Assembly: GCF_964355755.1 (NCBI RefSeq)
Contig: NC_092676.1
Location: forward strand, 20,504,288 to 20,568,287
DNA length: 64,000 nt
Origin: Antedon mediterranea
Taxonomy: Eukaryota; Echinodermata; Crinoidea; Comatulida; Antedonidae
Direction of reading: 5' to 3'
Both the position numbers and the translations under genes were made by a program. The notes under the pieces were generated by a model. It did no database searches. It saw only the letters and a program-made list of their open reading frames with translations, and had not been told where the DNA came from. Below, piece by piece: positions 15,801 through 25,718 of this stretch (the stretch's first letter is position 1; every line of letters begins with the position of its first letter).

Positions 15801-18800
15801 CTTTTACAATGGAATAACCCGATAAAAATATCTGGAGCCCACAACCGATCCATAGATTACAGTGAGCCTTCAATCAAGATCGTGCATTGTATGTGAATAG
15901 GCCAATAATACAGTAGAATTGTTAATCACATATTAACCATTTATACAGTAAAATTGCTTTTAGTAAACATGTTTTTGAGATATATTTTGTATTATTCAAC
16001 TGCTTTCTATTTTATTTTTGTAACTGTTTTTCCTGCTTTATTCTTCTGCACTTTATTAGTTTGGTTACCATACACTGCCTCTTTGCTACATACAAGCCAA
16101 ACGTCGATACGATACGAAGAAATACACCTCAAATTTTGAAACCATTCCTGAACAAGTGTCCTCACTGGTATCTTAGCATGCCCTCTGTAGTTTGCTGTAG
16201 TGTGTTTCATTGTCATTTACCTTATCATTTTTATACGCATGTAATTGTGTAGAGATTAGAGAATTTACCCTCTTCCTTAAAATGTTACACTATGTATGTT
16301 TGTATAATTATGATTTCATATTTTGACAAATTATAACACGTTGACATGATTATGAACCAACTCTTCCTCGAATCAGTAGATGTCATTTTTCATACATAAC
16401 CTTTAACTATGTAAATATGTCATCTTAGAGAACACACACTGTAACATTTCCATTATAACCTATGATTTTCCTAACCCAGTCAACAAATTCCTTCCTACTA
16501 CATCCAATGCTCATTTGCAGCTGGAAAATCTGGAATTCTTTTTAATAGTAAATAAGATTTTGGCACTATTTGGTCCAATTAGTCTGATTTTGGGATGGTT
16601 TTCAGAGAGTAGGTTTTGTGATTGTAGTAGGAAAGAACTCTTTGGAATACCAGATGTTTGGGCAAACTCAAATCTGTTAAAGTTGACTTTGACCTTACTA
16701 ATTTATATTTCTATTTTTTAAATGTGCATGGTTGTATGTACAGTATTAAACAAATGTGGTAAAGCTCTATTGAGCTAATACATGTGGCAAGCATTTGTTC
16801 AATATTTATATACAGTACAGTATTTTGTATATAAATAATGGATTGAATAACATATTAATTTACTTTTTTTTTTCGTTCATATTCAACATACAAATCCCTT
16901 TTGAGTCATGTTGAAATTAAAGGCTGTCTTTCGAAAAAATATTCCTTCACATTGCTCATTAAATTAATATAACCAGATTTTTTCTCTTTTGGGGGACCAC
17001 ACTTAAATTTCCTCACAATTTATTACTTATAAATACCTTGTATTATCATTTTGTGTGAATGAATGAACTTGAACATATTTATTAAAATTACTGATTGCAT
17101 GTGATGATTGGGACAATTGTTAAAGTATTTAGACATAATGTAACAATATTCTCTTTGTGTTTAGTTGGGGCCGCCACCAAAGATACTCATACCAGAACGA
17201 TACAACCCACTATCTGATGATGGTTACGAGGAAATGACAGAGGAGGAGAAGATGAGACGATCAGAGAGAGCTGAAGGAATTAAGAAAATGTTAAGCTCAC
17301 ATAGGTAAGTATCATTAATTATATAAGAATAATATTGAGCTTAAAGCTCTGTCTACGCTATCAAACTAGTTTGACAAAAGTATGATGTGCCCACATATGG
17401 TGGTAATATACCCAAATATGATAGTGATATGAAATCATCACATGGGCACATCACATTTTTTTTCACATAAAGTTTGATAGTGTAGACAGAGCTTAAGAGC
17501 TGAAAATATGTGAATTTGAGATAAATCATGTAAATGAAAAGTGAATTATGAATGATGACATTCATGAGGGATTTAGGGAGACTGACAATCGTGTCTGCAA
17601 AAATGTTTGTGCCATTTTAAGAGTCAGGCTTGGCATGTGAGTGTTCTCTTGTTTGGCAAGAGATGGCACCAGATGGTGGTAGTTTTACCAGTCTTAATGG
17701 TTGACAACAGAGATGACTTTTTTAAATAAGCTTTTTAAATCACATTTATGTGTGATAAAAAGAATGAATAATAGTTTTACCTTTATTGGTATCATTCTTA
17801 GTATAGACATTTGTTTCTCTTCCAGGTCTCAGTCTTTCTATACAAAATGGCTTCACACAACTCACTACTAGATAATGTAAATACTAATCGGCATGTGCTT
17901 TGTATTGTAATGTCAAGATGCATGTTGTACTTGTCATGTTTTGTTCATTATTTGTATACTATTTGAGCTATGTTTGTGGCTTGTTTTGATTGCAAAAATG
18001 TATTTATTTTAAAGCCAAACTATTTTTTTTGTTGCAGCAAATTCAATTTTTTATTTAGCACCTTCCGAAAAAAAAGCATGGTTTCGCTTGGCAGATTGAC
18101 TATTTTTGTTAAATATTATATTTTAGTATTTGAAATATCCATTAAAATCCCATTATTACATAAGCATATTTTCATTTTTACATTACTTTTTTTTTTTTAA
18201 TTCTTGGCCTATATATTTTATTTATTTTCATGCTGATCAAAATCATAGCTTTACCATAACTACAGTAGTGAACCTAGTTTAAATTGGGCTCCCCTTATTT
18301 TAGATGTTTACTTCCTGTTTGTGGGTTGTTGTTTTAAGTGATGTGATTGTGCTTGGTATAGAGGTGGTGGACTTTTTCCTAGTCTCAATCCCGCCACTCA
18401 GTTTAAACCTCACACACCCATTATTACATTTTTACCTCCCTGGTAACTTGAAGGGTTAAGTGATGTGGTTGGGTAGAGAGGTGGTAAGATTTACCCAGTC
18501 TAAAGCTCTGTCTACACTATCAAATTTTATGCGACAAAAAAAAAAGTGATGTGCCCATGTAAACGATTATGTCATATCACTACCACATTTGGGCACATCA
18601 CACTTTTTTTGTCAAACTAGTTTGATAGTCTAGACAAGATTTAACTTAATGCTTCCACCCAGTTTAAATTGTTATGAACCCAATCTTCATTTTTTCCTTC
18701 CCCTCCTTTCGGTTGTTGACCTACACTGTCCAATTTTATAAATACTCATAGTCAAAATATTATACATTTTTAGAATATATGTTTCTCAGCATTTATCAAT

Positions 18801-21800
18801 ATATATATATTTATTTGTAATAAAAATGATCTGTAATTAAAATAGGATTTTCACTATTTTAACGTTTTGTTTTCAGCTTTTTGTCAGCTTGTGTATATAA
18901 ACAGATTATGTTGTATATTCCATACATTATACTTGCTTATTTATGTTGTTGTGTTAAAGCAAAGTGTGTTTTATAATCTTTGTTTATGAAATAAATTTTA
19001 TTTTCTAAATTTATTTGATTTGTTACTACTTATTAAAGGCTATACTTCCAATTAAAGATCCTTCCACATTTTTTTGGTCACACAAAATGTAAAATAATGT
19101 GATAGAATTGAGCATATTTATTTTATACACAAAAAAAGGGAATTGTGCATGAGTTAGTGATTATTTCAAATATTGATTTGTTGCGTATGGTTACATTAAT
19201 GAAGTGATGTAATTATTGATTGATTGATCAATTGATTTATTGATTGATTGATCAATTGATTTATTGATTGATTGCTTAATTCATTGATTGATATAGAGCT
19301 TTATATACTGTACATAGTTATCATATGCTGCTTTAAATGACATTTATTGATCTTTAAACCACAGTTTACAAGAGTGGCATCCCCGGGAATTGTAAGTAAA
19401 ATTAGTGAGATATTAATATGGGTATTAGTTCTGGTGTTGAGTTTATTTATCCAGTAGTTTGGGGATGACAATTAACATGAACATTAGGGAGCTCTCGATT
19501 TGCGATGACCAAACTATGTCATGTTAGTTCATTGTGCACATGTGGAAATATTGGGACATGTGTCGTCACTATAAGGTTTTATGGTTTCTAAGCCTAGACG
19601 ACAACTGACGACACATAGATTGACCTGGCCTAGGTTGGTCGTCGGTCATCGCAAATCAAAAGCTCTCTATTCTACCATTACCCGTATAGCATTTAAAGGG
19701 TGTCTAGTTTCTTTTTCATATATAAATTAAAACATATTACATATTTTAATAACTTTGAAAATAATCTTGTTTGCCTATCAACTTTAGATTTAAATTTAAT
19801 GACATGTTAATGAAAAGATATTTTATTTTTATTTTCATACAGAAAAAAAATAGATATTTTTTTTTATTATCATGCACAAAAAAACATCTAGAAGTTGATA
19901 GACTAGCAAGTTGTTACTCATTTCATTTTAAACAATTGGCAATTAATTGGTTTTTTGCTGTAACTTTTTCTATTCTATGTAACTGCTTTTATTTGCCATT
20001 CAACTTTTTAAATAGTACTTTCGTTCATGCTTCCTGCTTGATAGCATGCTTATTATACCATGTTTCTATCAGTGTGGTTGGGATGGGAGTTAGTAGTTGG
20101 TTTGGTGATATGAAGGGAGTTGGGTTATAGGAGTTGTAGAAATAGGAAAGTAAGGTGAAGTGGAGGATTACAAAATTAAAATCTATGGGTTGTACTGACA
20201 TGACAATTAATCTATCATTTTCATATAGTAACATATCTCTGAATCCTTTCTTTCTTTGCTCTTTTTATCCTTATTTCCTTTCATCTTAAATACAATTTTC
20301 TCATGTTTGCTTTTTTTTGCTTCTAATTTTTATATCCCCTTTCAGTTCATTTATTTCCTTTCTTCATTCATTTCCTTCATCTTCCTGATTTCTGTATAAC
20401 TGCCTACTCACTTCTATAGGCCATTCATAGCATGTGATTCTTATTAGTTTAAAGCCTTGCATTATACACACGCACACTGGATGCTATGCTTATTAACATG
20501 ATATTGCAAATTTGTGTTTATTAATTAAAGATATTCATTTATTAATGATAGGAACAAAATAATTGAATATTATAATATTGGTGGGAGGGCGGTGTGTCGT
20601 TCAGAATTCCTAAATCTGCTAATGTACTTCCTAAATCATTATAAAAGCAACTTAATGTTTCCAAACATACCTACAATTTACTTATAATGATGATTTGATC
20701 TTAGTCAAAATTACATTTCATTCAGATCACATACTTAGTTTCAATCAGCTTAAGAAAAACATTGAAATTGGCTAAAAATGCTGGAGGTGGCAGTTTTTAA
20801 CGGGAAAAACCTCTGACAGTCAAGGTTTTAATGTGAATTTCCATGATTGTATATTCCTTTACTTTTAGAAATTGTCTGTTCTCAATGTACTTAATATAAA
20901 GTACGAAAAAAGTCAGAGTACGGCAAAAATCTGAAATAATGGTTCTATAAAAATATATATAATCAGTGATGACTTGATCTTTATGACTATTTTAGTCAAA
21001 ATTACATTTCAATCAGATCACATACTTAGTTTCAATCAGCTTAAGAAAAACATTGAAATTGGCTAAAAATGCTGGAGGTGGCAGTTTTTAACAGGAAAAA
21101 CCTCTGACAGTCAAGGTTTTAATGTGAATTTCCATGATTGTATATTCCCTTACTTTTAGAAATTGTCTGTTCTCAATGTACTTAATATAAAGTATGAAAA
21201 AAGTCAGAGTACGGCAAAAATCTGAAATAATGGTTCTATAAAAATATATATAATCAATTCTTTTATTTTTCAGTATGTATGACTGGCAGGAAACAACAGA
21301 GAATGACGATGAGGAGATGGAGAAAATTAGACAGGGGTTAAAAAACGAAAAAGAAAAACGGGAAAATATACTACAAATGAAAGCAGACCTTGCAGAGGAG
21401 ATTAAACAACATACAAAGCTGATTGGTGGTAAGACTGATGGAAATTTGACAAATTTTAACATTTTTTTTGCAAGGGTCAATGACGCTCATGCGTCTTCAG
21501 AAGAAAATTGAGATAAAAGTTAAAAACAGCAGAAACAAGACAATTTTTTCGTAACTGGTTAAAAAATAACGGTTAAAAACAACCTTTCAATTCGGTGTTA
21601 GAATGCCATTTAACCGGTTATTGCTGGGCAACTGCTGACCTTGAGTCAACTACACTGCAGTAACGTTTGAATTAACTGCCAGGACCGATTGCATTTTGGG
21701 TAATTCTACTGATATATGGAGCAAAAATTGAGCAGAAATTCAGTCAATATAAAAATTACATTTTAAATCTATTTTGAAATAAATGGTTTATTCGGCGCTA

Positions 21801-21920
21801 TGCAGCAAAAACAGTAAATGAATTTCCAATGCACTCACTAAAATTATACATTTTCTTGTTTGTTTCACAGCTCAATCTCTCAAGGTCAGTCCATATTCAG
21901 GAGGGGAAGTGCAACGGTGA
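861..21920 (+). CDS. PLEKHA5/6/7: PLEKHA5/6/7-type PH-domain scaffold protein, 5'-partial, spliced
   Basis: Exons: 861-961, 1428-1543, 3558-4003, 4898-5017, 6220-6256, 6856-7477, 7714-7890, 7990-8171, 8283-8921, 9204-9432, 10577-10699, 10947-11006 (weakest), 11075-11217, 11408-11603, 11838-12059, 12280-12429, 13046-13286, 13415-13584, 13946-14285, 14671-14786, 14903-14950, 15378-15530, 17165-17304, then 17826-17871 or 21274-21428 plus 21871-21920. All phases match, giving about 1604 or 1657 visible residues. The first two exons hold the second half of a PH domain (GSIVLPSYEIKL, then AAETQEDMRQWMEAL). A long Ser/Arg/Gln-rich disordered region follows, then a coiled coil from about residue 951 (HEELVLLLIQLRRDQANLR), and a C-terminal motif PERYNPL with EKMRRSERAEGIKKML. 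In vertebrates this family works at adherens junctions and on microtubules. The N-terminus is outside the window. Family assignment is good; the exact paralogue is not resolvable. Confidence 0.86.
1545..2516. repeat. 117-bp tandem repeat with nested 'ttcattttcatcatg' subrepeats
   Basis: The core gcactttgatg recurs at 2053, 2170, 2287 and 2404, an exact 117-bp period. Upstream, from 1545, shorter units built on gttcattttcatcatgttt and gacatgttcatt are less regular. The array lies directly after the exon ending at 1543 and fills the start of its intron. The long open frames inside it come from the repetition and show no codon constraint. Confidence 0.88.
2517..3557 (+). other. Intron, nothing distinctive
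   Basis: AT-rich intron sequence between the 117-bp repeat and the exon at 3558. I see no conserved frame, tRNA-like element or clear transposon terminus. Confidence 0.5.
4563..4740. mobile_element. MITE-like element, family B, copy 1
   Basis: The left end reads tagggagctttcgatttg and the right end is its near inverse complement, atcaaaagctcccta. A short TTA/TA at both borders may be the target duplication. The interior is about 170 bp, carries paired gaccaggtc and ggtcatcacc motifs, and has no coding frame. A second copy lies at 19482-19673. Length, inverted termini and copy number fit a non-autonomous DNA transposon of unknown superfamily. Confidence 0.7.
5813..5918. repeat. Short minisatellite of 'ccccaaaatagggata' units
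   Basis: About five degenerate units alternate gggatatcccc and ggataacccc joined by aaaatag. They sit in a degraded sequence (ccttattaagg to the left, caatagaagtttccc to the right) that resembles an old dispersed repeat. It lies in the intron between 5017 and 6220. Confidence 0.7.
6347..6481. mobile_element. MITE family A, copy 1
   Basis: Inverted ends: tctgtctatgcta with actagtttgacaaaaaa on the left, and tttgtcacataaagtttgatagtgtagatagagct on the right (read in two parts). The middle holds the family signature gtgatgtcccc and tatatgggcacatcac. There is no coding frame. It is intronic in the PLEKHA-type gene. Confidence 0.75.
9541..10254. repeat. 20-bp minisatellite, about 35.7 near-identical copies
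   Basis: The unit acacactgagccaccgggta repeats head to tail from 9541. The only changes I see are an A-to-T swap at the last base in two internal units (ending at 10100 and 10240) and in the sequence just before the first unit. The final unit is cut short at 10254. The unit has one CpG and is GC-rich against an AT-rich intron (9433-10576). Twenty is not a multiple of three and the unit has no stop in any minus-strand frame, so three overlapping minus-strand frames of over 200 codons arise by chance. Confidence 0.97.
14430..14529. mobile_element. MITE family A, copy 2 (left end decayed)
   Basis: The right half is well kept: tatatgggcacatcac, a T-run, then gtcacataaag and ttatagtgta. The left terminus is replaced or badly mutated. 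It lies in the intron between 14285 and 14671. Confidence 0.6.
15531..17164 (+). other. Long intron of the PLEKHA-type gene
   Basis: Apart from the candidate exon at 16060, this intron is AT-rich with no recognised element. Small frames of 60 to 70 codons lack splice or family support. Confidence 0.5.
16060..16176 (+). CDS. Candidate cassette or alternative terminal exon of the PLEKHA-type gene
   Basis: A very good pyrimidine tract ends in ctttattag at 16059. The following 38 codons are open in the phase left by the exon ending at 15530, running to TAG at 16174-16176. Donors at 16156 (after CAA) or 16168 (after CTG) would instead keep frame with the exon at 17165, giving a 96- or 108-nt cassette. 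The peptide begins FGYHTLPLCY and is not one I recognise. Support is splice context only. Confidence 0.3.
   Translation, partial: FGYHTLPLCYIQAKRRYDTKKYTSNFETIPEQVSSLVS
17343..17495. mobile_element. MITE family A, copy 3 (best preserved)
   Basis: Begins aaagctctgtctacgctatc and ends tagtgtagacagagctt, which are inverse complements. Next inside are actagtttgacaaaagt and its counterpart ttttttcacataaagtttg, then gatgtgcccacatatgg and catgggcacatcac. At about 150 bp this is the clearest full-length copy for defining the family. Confidence 0.82.
17826..17871 (+). CDS. Short alternative terminal exon of the PLEKHA-type gene
   Basis: The exon at 17165-17304 ends in phase 2 (AG). A strong acceptor (tttctcttccag) at 17825 opens a 15-codon tail in the matching phase, ending WLHTTHY and a TAG stop. 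A poly(A) signal at 18990 could end this transcript. The exon at 21274 accepts the same phase, so the two are mutually exclusive 3' ends. This is inferred from splice signals only. Confidence 0.55.
18501..18642. mobile_element. MITE family A, copy 4
   Basis: Starts taaagctctgtctacactat and ends ctagtttgatagtctagac. The centre carries gtgatgtgcccatg and tttgggcacatcacac. It lies in the presumed 3' UTR of the short PLEKHA isoform, before the poly(A) signal at 18990. Confidence 0.8.
18990..18995 (+). terminator. Poly(A) signal AATAAA, short PLEKHA isoform
   Basis: An AATAAA hexamer within a T-rich context about 1.1 kb after the short-isoform stop at 17871. It is a plausible end of that transcript. 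AATAAA is common in AT-rich DNA, so the call is tentative. Confidence 0.35.
19208..19295. repeat. Simple tandem repeat of 'attgattgattgatcaattgattt'
   Basis: About three imperfect units of roughly 24 bp, built from attg tetranucleotides with an embedded atcaattgat palindrome. Non-coding. Confidence 0.75.
19482..19673. mobile_element. MITE-like element, family B, copy 2
   Basis: Left end tagggagctctcgatttgcg followed by atgacc. The right end, ggtcatcgcaaatcaaaagc then tctcta, is the inverse complement apart from a few changes. About 190 bp, no open frame. It shares both termini with the copy at 4563-4740 but little of the interior, as expected of a foldback-type non-autonomous element. Confidence 0.72.
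20701..21255. repeat. Tandem duplication, about 264 bp with period 291
   Basis: The segment starting ttagtcaaaattacatttca at 20701 recurs at 20992 and both copies run to ...aaaatatatataatca, with only a few substitutions. The second copy ends about 18 bp before the acceptor of the exon at 21274, so the first copy duplicates the sequence upstream of that acceptor but not the acceptor itself. High identity suggests a recent event. Confidence 0.9.
21274..21920 (+). CDS. Long alternative 3' end of the PLEKHA-type gene (two exons)
   Basis: Exon 21274-21428 starts after tttttcag in the phase left by 17304. It encodes a charged helix rich in Glu and Lys (MYDWQETTEN, then EKIRQGLKNEKEKRENIL), which resembles the C-terminal coiled coil of PLEKHA5/6/7 proteins. 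It ends at a GT donor in phase 1. Exon 21871-21920 follows a tttcacag acceptor and ends in a TGA stop at 21918-21920. The coiled-coil content makes this the more likely full-length form. Confidence 0.7.
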
Positions 21921-22047
21921 ACACATATGACTGTTAATAACTCATTAACCGTACCAAAAAATATCTCCATTTCTTCCAGTTTGTAAATATTTATTATATC
22001 GGTGCCTTAATATAGTGTTTGAAGTCAGAAACCTTGGTAGATGTTAT

Positions 22048-22194
22048 TAATGTCTGTCTACACTATCAAATTTTATGTGACAAAAAAAATGTGATGTGCC
22101 CATATATGGACATGATAATGTCATATCAGTGAGTACCATATTCACTACACACTTTTTTTGTCAAACTAGTTTGATAGTGTAGACAGAGCGTTAG
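22048..22194. mobile_element. MITE family A, copy 5
   Basis: Left end tgtctgtctacactatc and right end gatagtgtagacagagcg, with gtgatgtgcccatatatgg inside. It lies just downstream of the last long-isoform exon, probably in 3' UTR. Confidence 0.8.
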
Positions 22195-22430
22195 CGCAAA
22201 TTGATTGTGTACATTTTGGATAAAGCACAATCTTGTGTGATTTTAAATTTTCTTTAGCATGTTTACTGCCAAATATTCTGTTTCATCTGAAGTGGCAGAA
22301 GCATGTTAAAATCTCCTCCAATTTCTCTGTTGTTTTCTGTCACATACAACTAGTTATCTATGTAAAGACTATTTTAAATACAACTTTGTTCTTATATACG
22401 GTATGTACTTAGTTACTGTATCTAAATCAC

Positions 22431-22559
22431 TGTTCACTATCAAACTAGTTTGACAAATAAAGTGTGCCCAAGTATGGTATTGATATGACATCATCATGTC
22501 CATATATGGGCACATCAGATGTTCGTCACATAAAATTTGATAGTGTAAACAGAGCTTTA
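22431..22559. mobile_element. MITE family A, copy 6
   Basis: Contains actatcaaactagtttgac, aagtgtgcccaagtatgg, tatatgggcacatc and tttgatagtgtaaacagagc. It lies only about 240 bp from copy 5. Confidence 0.78.
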
Positions 22560-23546
22560 GCTTTTGTTTGCAGTTATTTTCAATTTACTGTAATATTATA
22601 TATATATTCTTTAAATAGATCAATATTTAGCATAGAACAGGGTTTTTCTGTCTGCCATTATTATTATGTAATTGACAGTTTCATAGATTTCTTAAAACCC
22701 TTGTAAGACATTAGTTTATGATAGCTGGGTTAGTACCAAAGAAATGGCATGCCATGCAAATCTGAAAACTGAGATTGAAAATAAACAATAGGTTTCACAC
22801 TCAGATGGATCAGCACAGCAAAGGATACTCTGTCATTGTTTCCTTGTTCCCTCCCCTCCAACTTTCCTCCTACAATTACATTATCACATCATCCTATACA
22901 TTCTTATGCCTGACTCCAATGTCATCTCTTCCAACTCCAACATTCTATAGAGGAAAACAACCATATACTATCATGCCAGCTGACTTCATTTAATAATTTC
23001 TTCTTTTTATTCAACCTTGAATATTCATTCTTCTATCAACATGACATTCACCCCCTGATTTCATTCTCTCCAAAGATACTATCGCACCATTGCAATGCAT
23101 GGTGTTACAGTATACAGTTTCCATTCTGTCCATTAAATACTTGCCTTATGCTTTCGAAATTAGGCTTTCAAATTTAAACTGATTGAAAGAGTGGGGAAAA
23201 TTGTGGGGAACCATGACAGACAATTAGACCTATCAGTTTTCAATTGTAAAAATATGTACAAATATAATTCTAATGCTTTACAACTAAATAGCCTTGAGGT
23301 TGTCTTTCTAACTCGTTGCCATCCATTTAAAAAAATTAGAAAATTTAGAATCTATATTATATAAAAATAACGTTTTTAAAGAGAATTTTAACTGGATTAA
23401 TTTTCATTTCATTTGTAAATAGCTTAATTTTTTTATACCAATTGTGAATTTGGTGCAACGAAAGATAGGTTTTTATTGTAGTTTGAATAGTGAAAATATA
23501 ATTTTTCTTTTATATGACATTGTTATTAATTGTAATACTACTGTAA

Positions 23547-23552
23547 AATAAA
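23547..23552 (+). terminator. Possible distal poly(A) signal, long PLEKHA isoform
   Basis: An AATAAA about 1.6 kb after the stop at 21918-21920, in a T-rich region. The context is weak, so this is only a candidate. Confidence 0.25.
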
Positions 23553-24120
23553 CATTTAAAATAGCAAATTAATTTAAAGTATTATAAAGGAAATGATGTA
23601 ATACAGTATTTTAGTTTAAAGTTTATTTGATATTGCTATACATTACTGTATCGGAATAAATTTAATAATGAATTAAATTTAATAAACATTAATATTAGTG
23701 CTTGGCAAATAAGAAAAAAATGTTTGGAGGAAAAAAATCCTCCGGTTTATTATTGGGAAAATAGGTGGTTTATTCTAGGCATACTGTACATTGGAATGCC
23801 TTGATACAATTTGATTCACTTCTTAATATTTAGTATCAAGAAATATTCTATATCATCTGAAATACAGTAGAATCTCTATTTAAGAACCATTAATTGTAGT
23901 CTTATTAGAGGTGTCCCATGAACATATTTCCCTTTCTTGGGAAAGTGTCCACCACTGAATAGGGGTGTTCCAAAGAGGACTTCGGTATTTAAACCCAATG
24001 AATATTAATTACAGTGTCAAATTAAGGATCATAAATTCTAGACAGAAGTTTAATTTATTTGACCTGCTAATAAGGTCAAGCATCGATGATATAGTATATA
24101 ACAGGTTAAAATTTTAAATC

Positions 24121-24197
24121 ACCCCATTAGTCATCCACTAAATAATAGTTACATAATCACCCCCATTAGTCATCCACTAAATAATAGTTACATAATT
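24121..24197. repeat. 38-bp direct duplication
   Basis: The segment accccattagtcatccacta through ttacataatc is present twice back to back with one inserted C. Non-coding. Confidence 0.88.
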
Positions 24198-24918
24198 GAT
24201 TTAGCAATACTTAAAAGTAATATCTTTTATTGATTTAAAGCCTTTCTTTTGTTTTTCTTTTATTGTCTTTCAGTAATTATAATATTTTTGTATACAAAAC
24301 ACTGTACAAATCATGTGTAGATATATTCTATACTTTACAACTAATAATATCTCTTTTGAAGCCTAGTTAGTGCTAAAAACGCCTTTGAAATTATTTTAAA
24401 GATTTGCAATAACTTCTTTTTTGCCTTGATTGTTTAATTGATAAATAAGTATAATTTAGTATGGAACGCTTATTATGCACAATTAACAAATTAACTATTA
24501 GTATTTGATACCTTAATACATAGCAGCCTTAGTACATTGACTATCATGCCTTTTTCTTTGATTATCACATGACTTGTTAAATTAAATGAATTTTATAATT
24601 AATTTGGTAGGATACATGCTGTTAAAAGAAAAATATAAACTTTACTGCAAATAATTTTTGTTTGACAATATAATAAAAATAAGAAAGAGATGAAATGAAG
24701 TAGGCCTAAGTAATTTTTTATTATTTTCTATGTAAAATATAGGTTTTAAAAAGATTTAATTTTTTATAAGAATTGAGTGTAGTGGATATAATAGTTTTTT
24801 TGTTATGCCAGGCTTAATGAGAGTTAACTGCTAGTTACATACAATTATGCACAGTTGGAAAGTTTATTATAAATCATGTTGTGACTTTTCACCAACACAT
24901 TGCTGAAATTATAAATGT

Positions 24919-24985
24919 TGGGGCCTGTGGCGCAGTGTGTTGAGTAAATGAGTGGAATGTGTATTCCGTCACGTCCAGAAACACA
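24919..24985 (+). repeat. Decayed tRNA-like SINE head
   Basis: The segment ggggcctgtggcgcagtgtg followed by ttgag resembles a pol III A box and its tRNA D-arm context, but no good B box follows. Probably an old truncated SINE. Confidence 0.25.
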
Positions 24986-25686
24986 ATATTAAAGCATTTA
25001 TATATTTTGAACATAATCGTTGAAACTTTGGATGTGGGCGTCCTAATTTACATAGGGTTTTTTAACATTTAAATTTGGTATGTTATGTGTAACGTGATTG
25101 ATGTATCTTTTTTCAAATGCTGATTTATATTTACATTATTATTATTATTGGTTTGACTTGCAAATTGTAATAATGAAAAACTTCCATCCATGTATAAGTA
25201 GAGTTTTTAGTTTTGACACTAAAGTATAATAATTTTATATCTAAATTTAGTTTGGTCGTGAGCTCTGCCTGCCATTGGATTGTAATGCAGTATGGACGGC
25301 TACTAGGGCCATAATAGTAGCGTTTAAGTTAATATAGTGTTTTTCTGAATTAAATCAATTGATCATGTTGAAAAAAAGGTATTAAATTAATTTTAAAACA
25401 AAATAATTGTATGAATGATTATGTAACATGGCTTTCTTTTGTTAAGCTTTGTTGTGTTAAATGAACTCAAATCAACTTTTTTCCGTCGTGTATATCACAT
25501 TTGGTATGCGCTGACGCACCTAAATTGCTTTGCACATGTTACATCAATATTATATACATATTTTAAAATGTCCATATTTGGCCATTTTTCGAAAATGTCC
25601 ATGTGCATGGACATTTTCGCCAAATTTCGACCCTTTTATTTGTTGACATAACTAGTTACTATTGCTCTATAAGATATGGCCATATT

Positions 25687-25718
25687 TAGGTGATCATTTA
25701 GAATAAAATGATCACCTA
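25687..25718. repeat. Perfect 13-bp inverted repeat beside a (TTC)n tract
   Basis: taggtgatcattt and aaatgatcaccta are exact inverse complements around the loop agaata. A (ttc)n microsatellite follows at about 25744-25766. It lies inside the left part of the hairpin-rich region. Confidence 0.85.

Larger units (their letters stand above)
21921..25559. other. PLEKHA 3' UTR and gene-poor spacer
   Basis: AT-rich sequence after the long-isoform stop. It holds MITE-A copies 5 and 6, a 38-bp duplication at 24121, a decayed tRNA-like remnant near 24919 and a poly(A) hexamer at 23547. I find no convincing exon on either strand. Confidence 0.5.
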
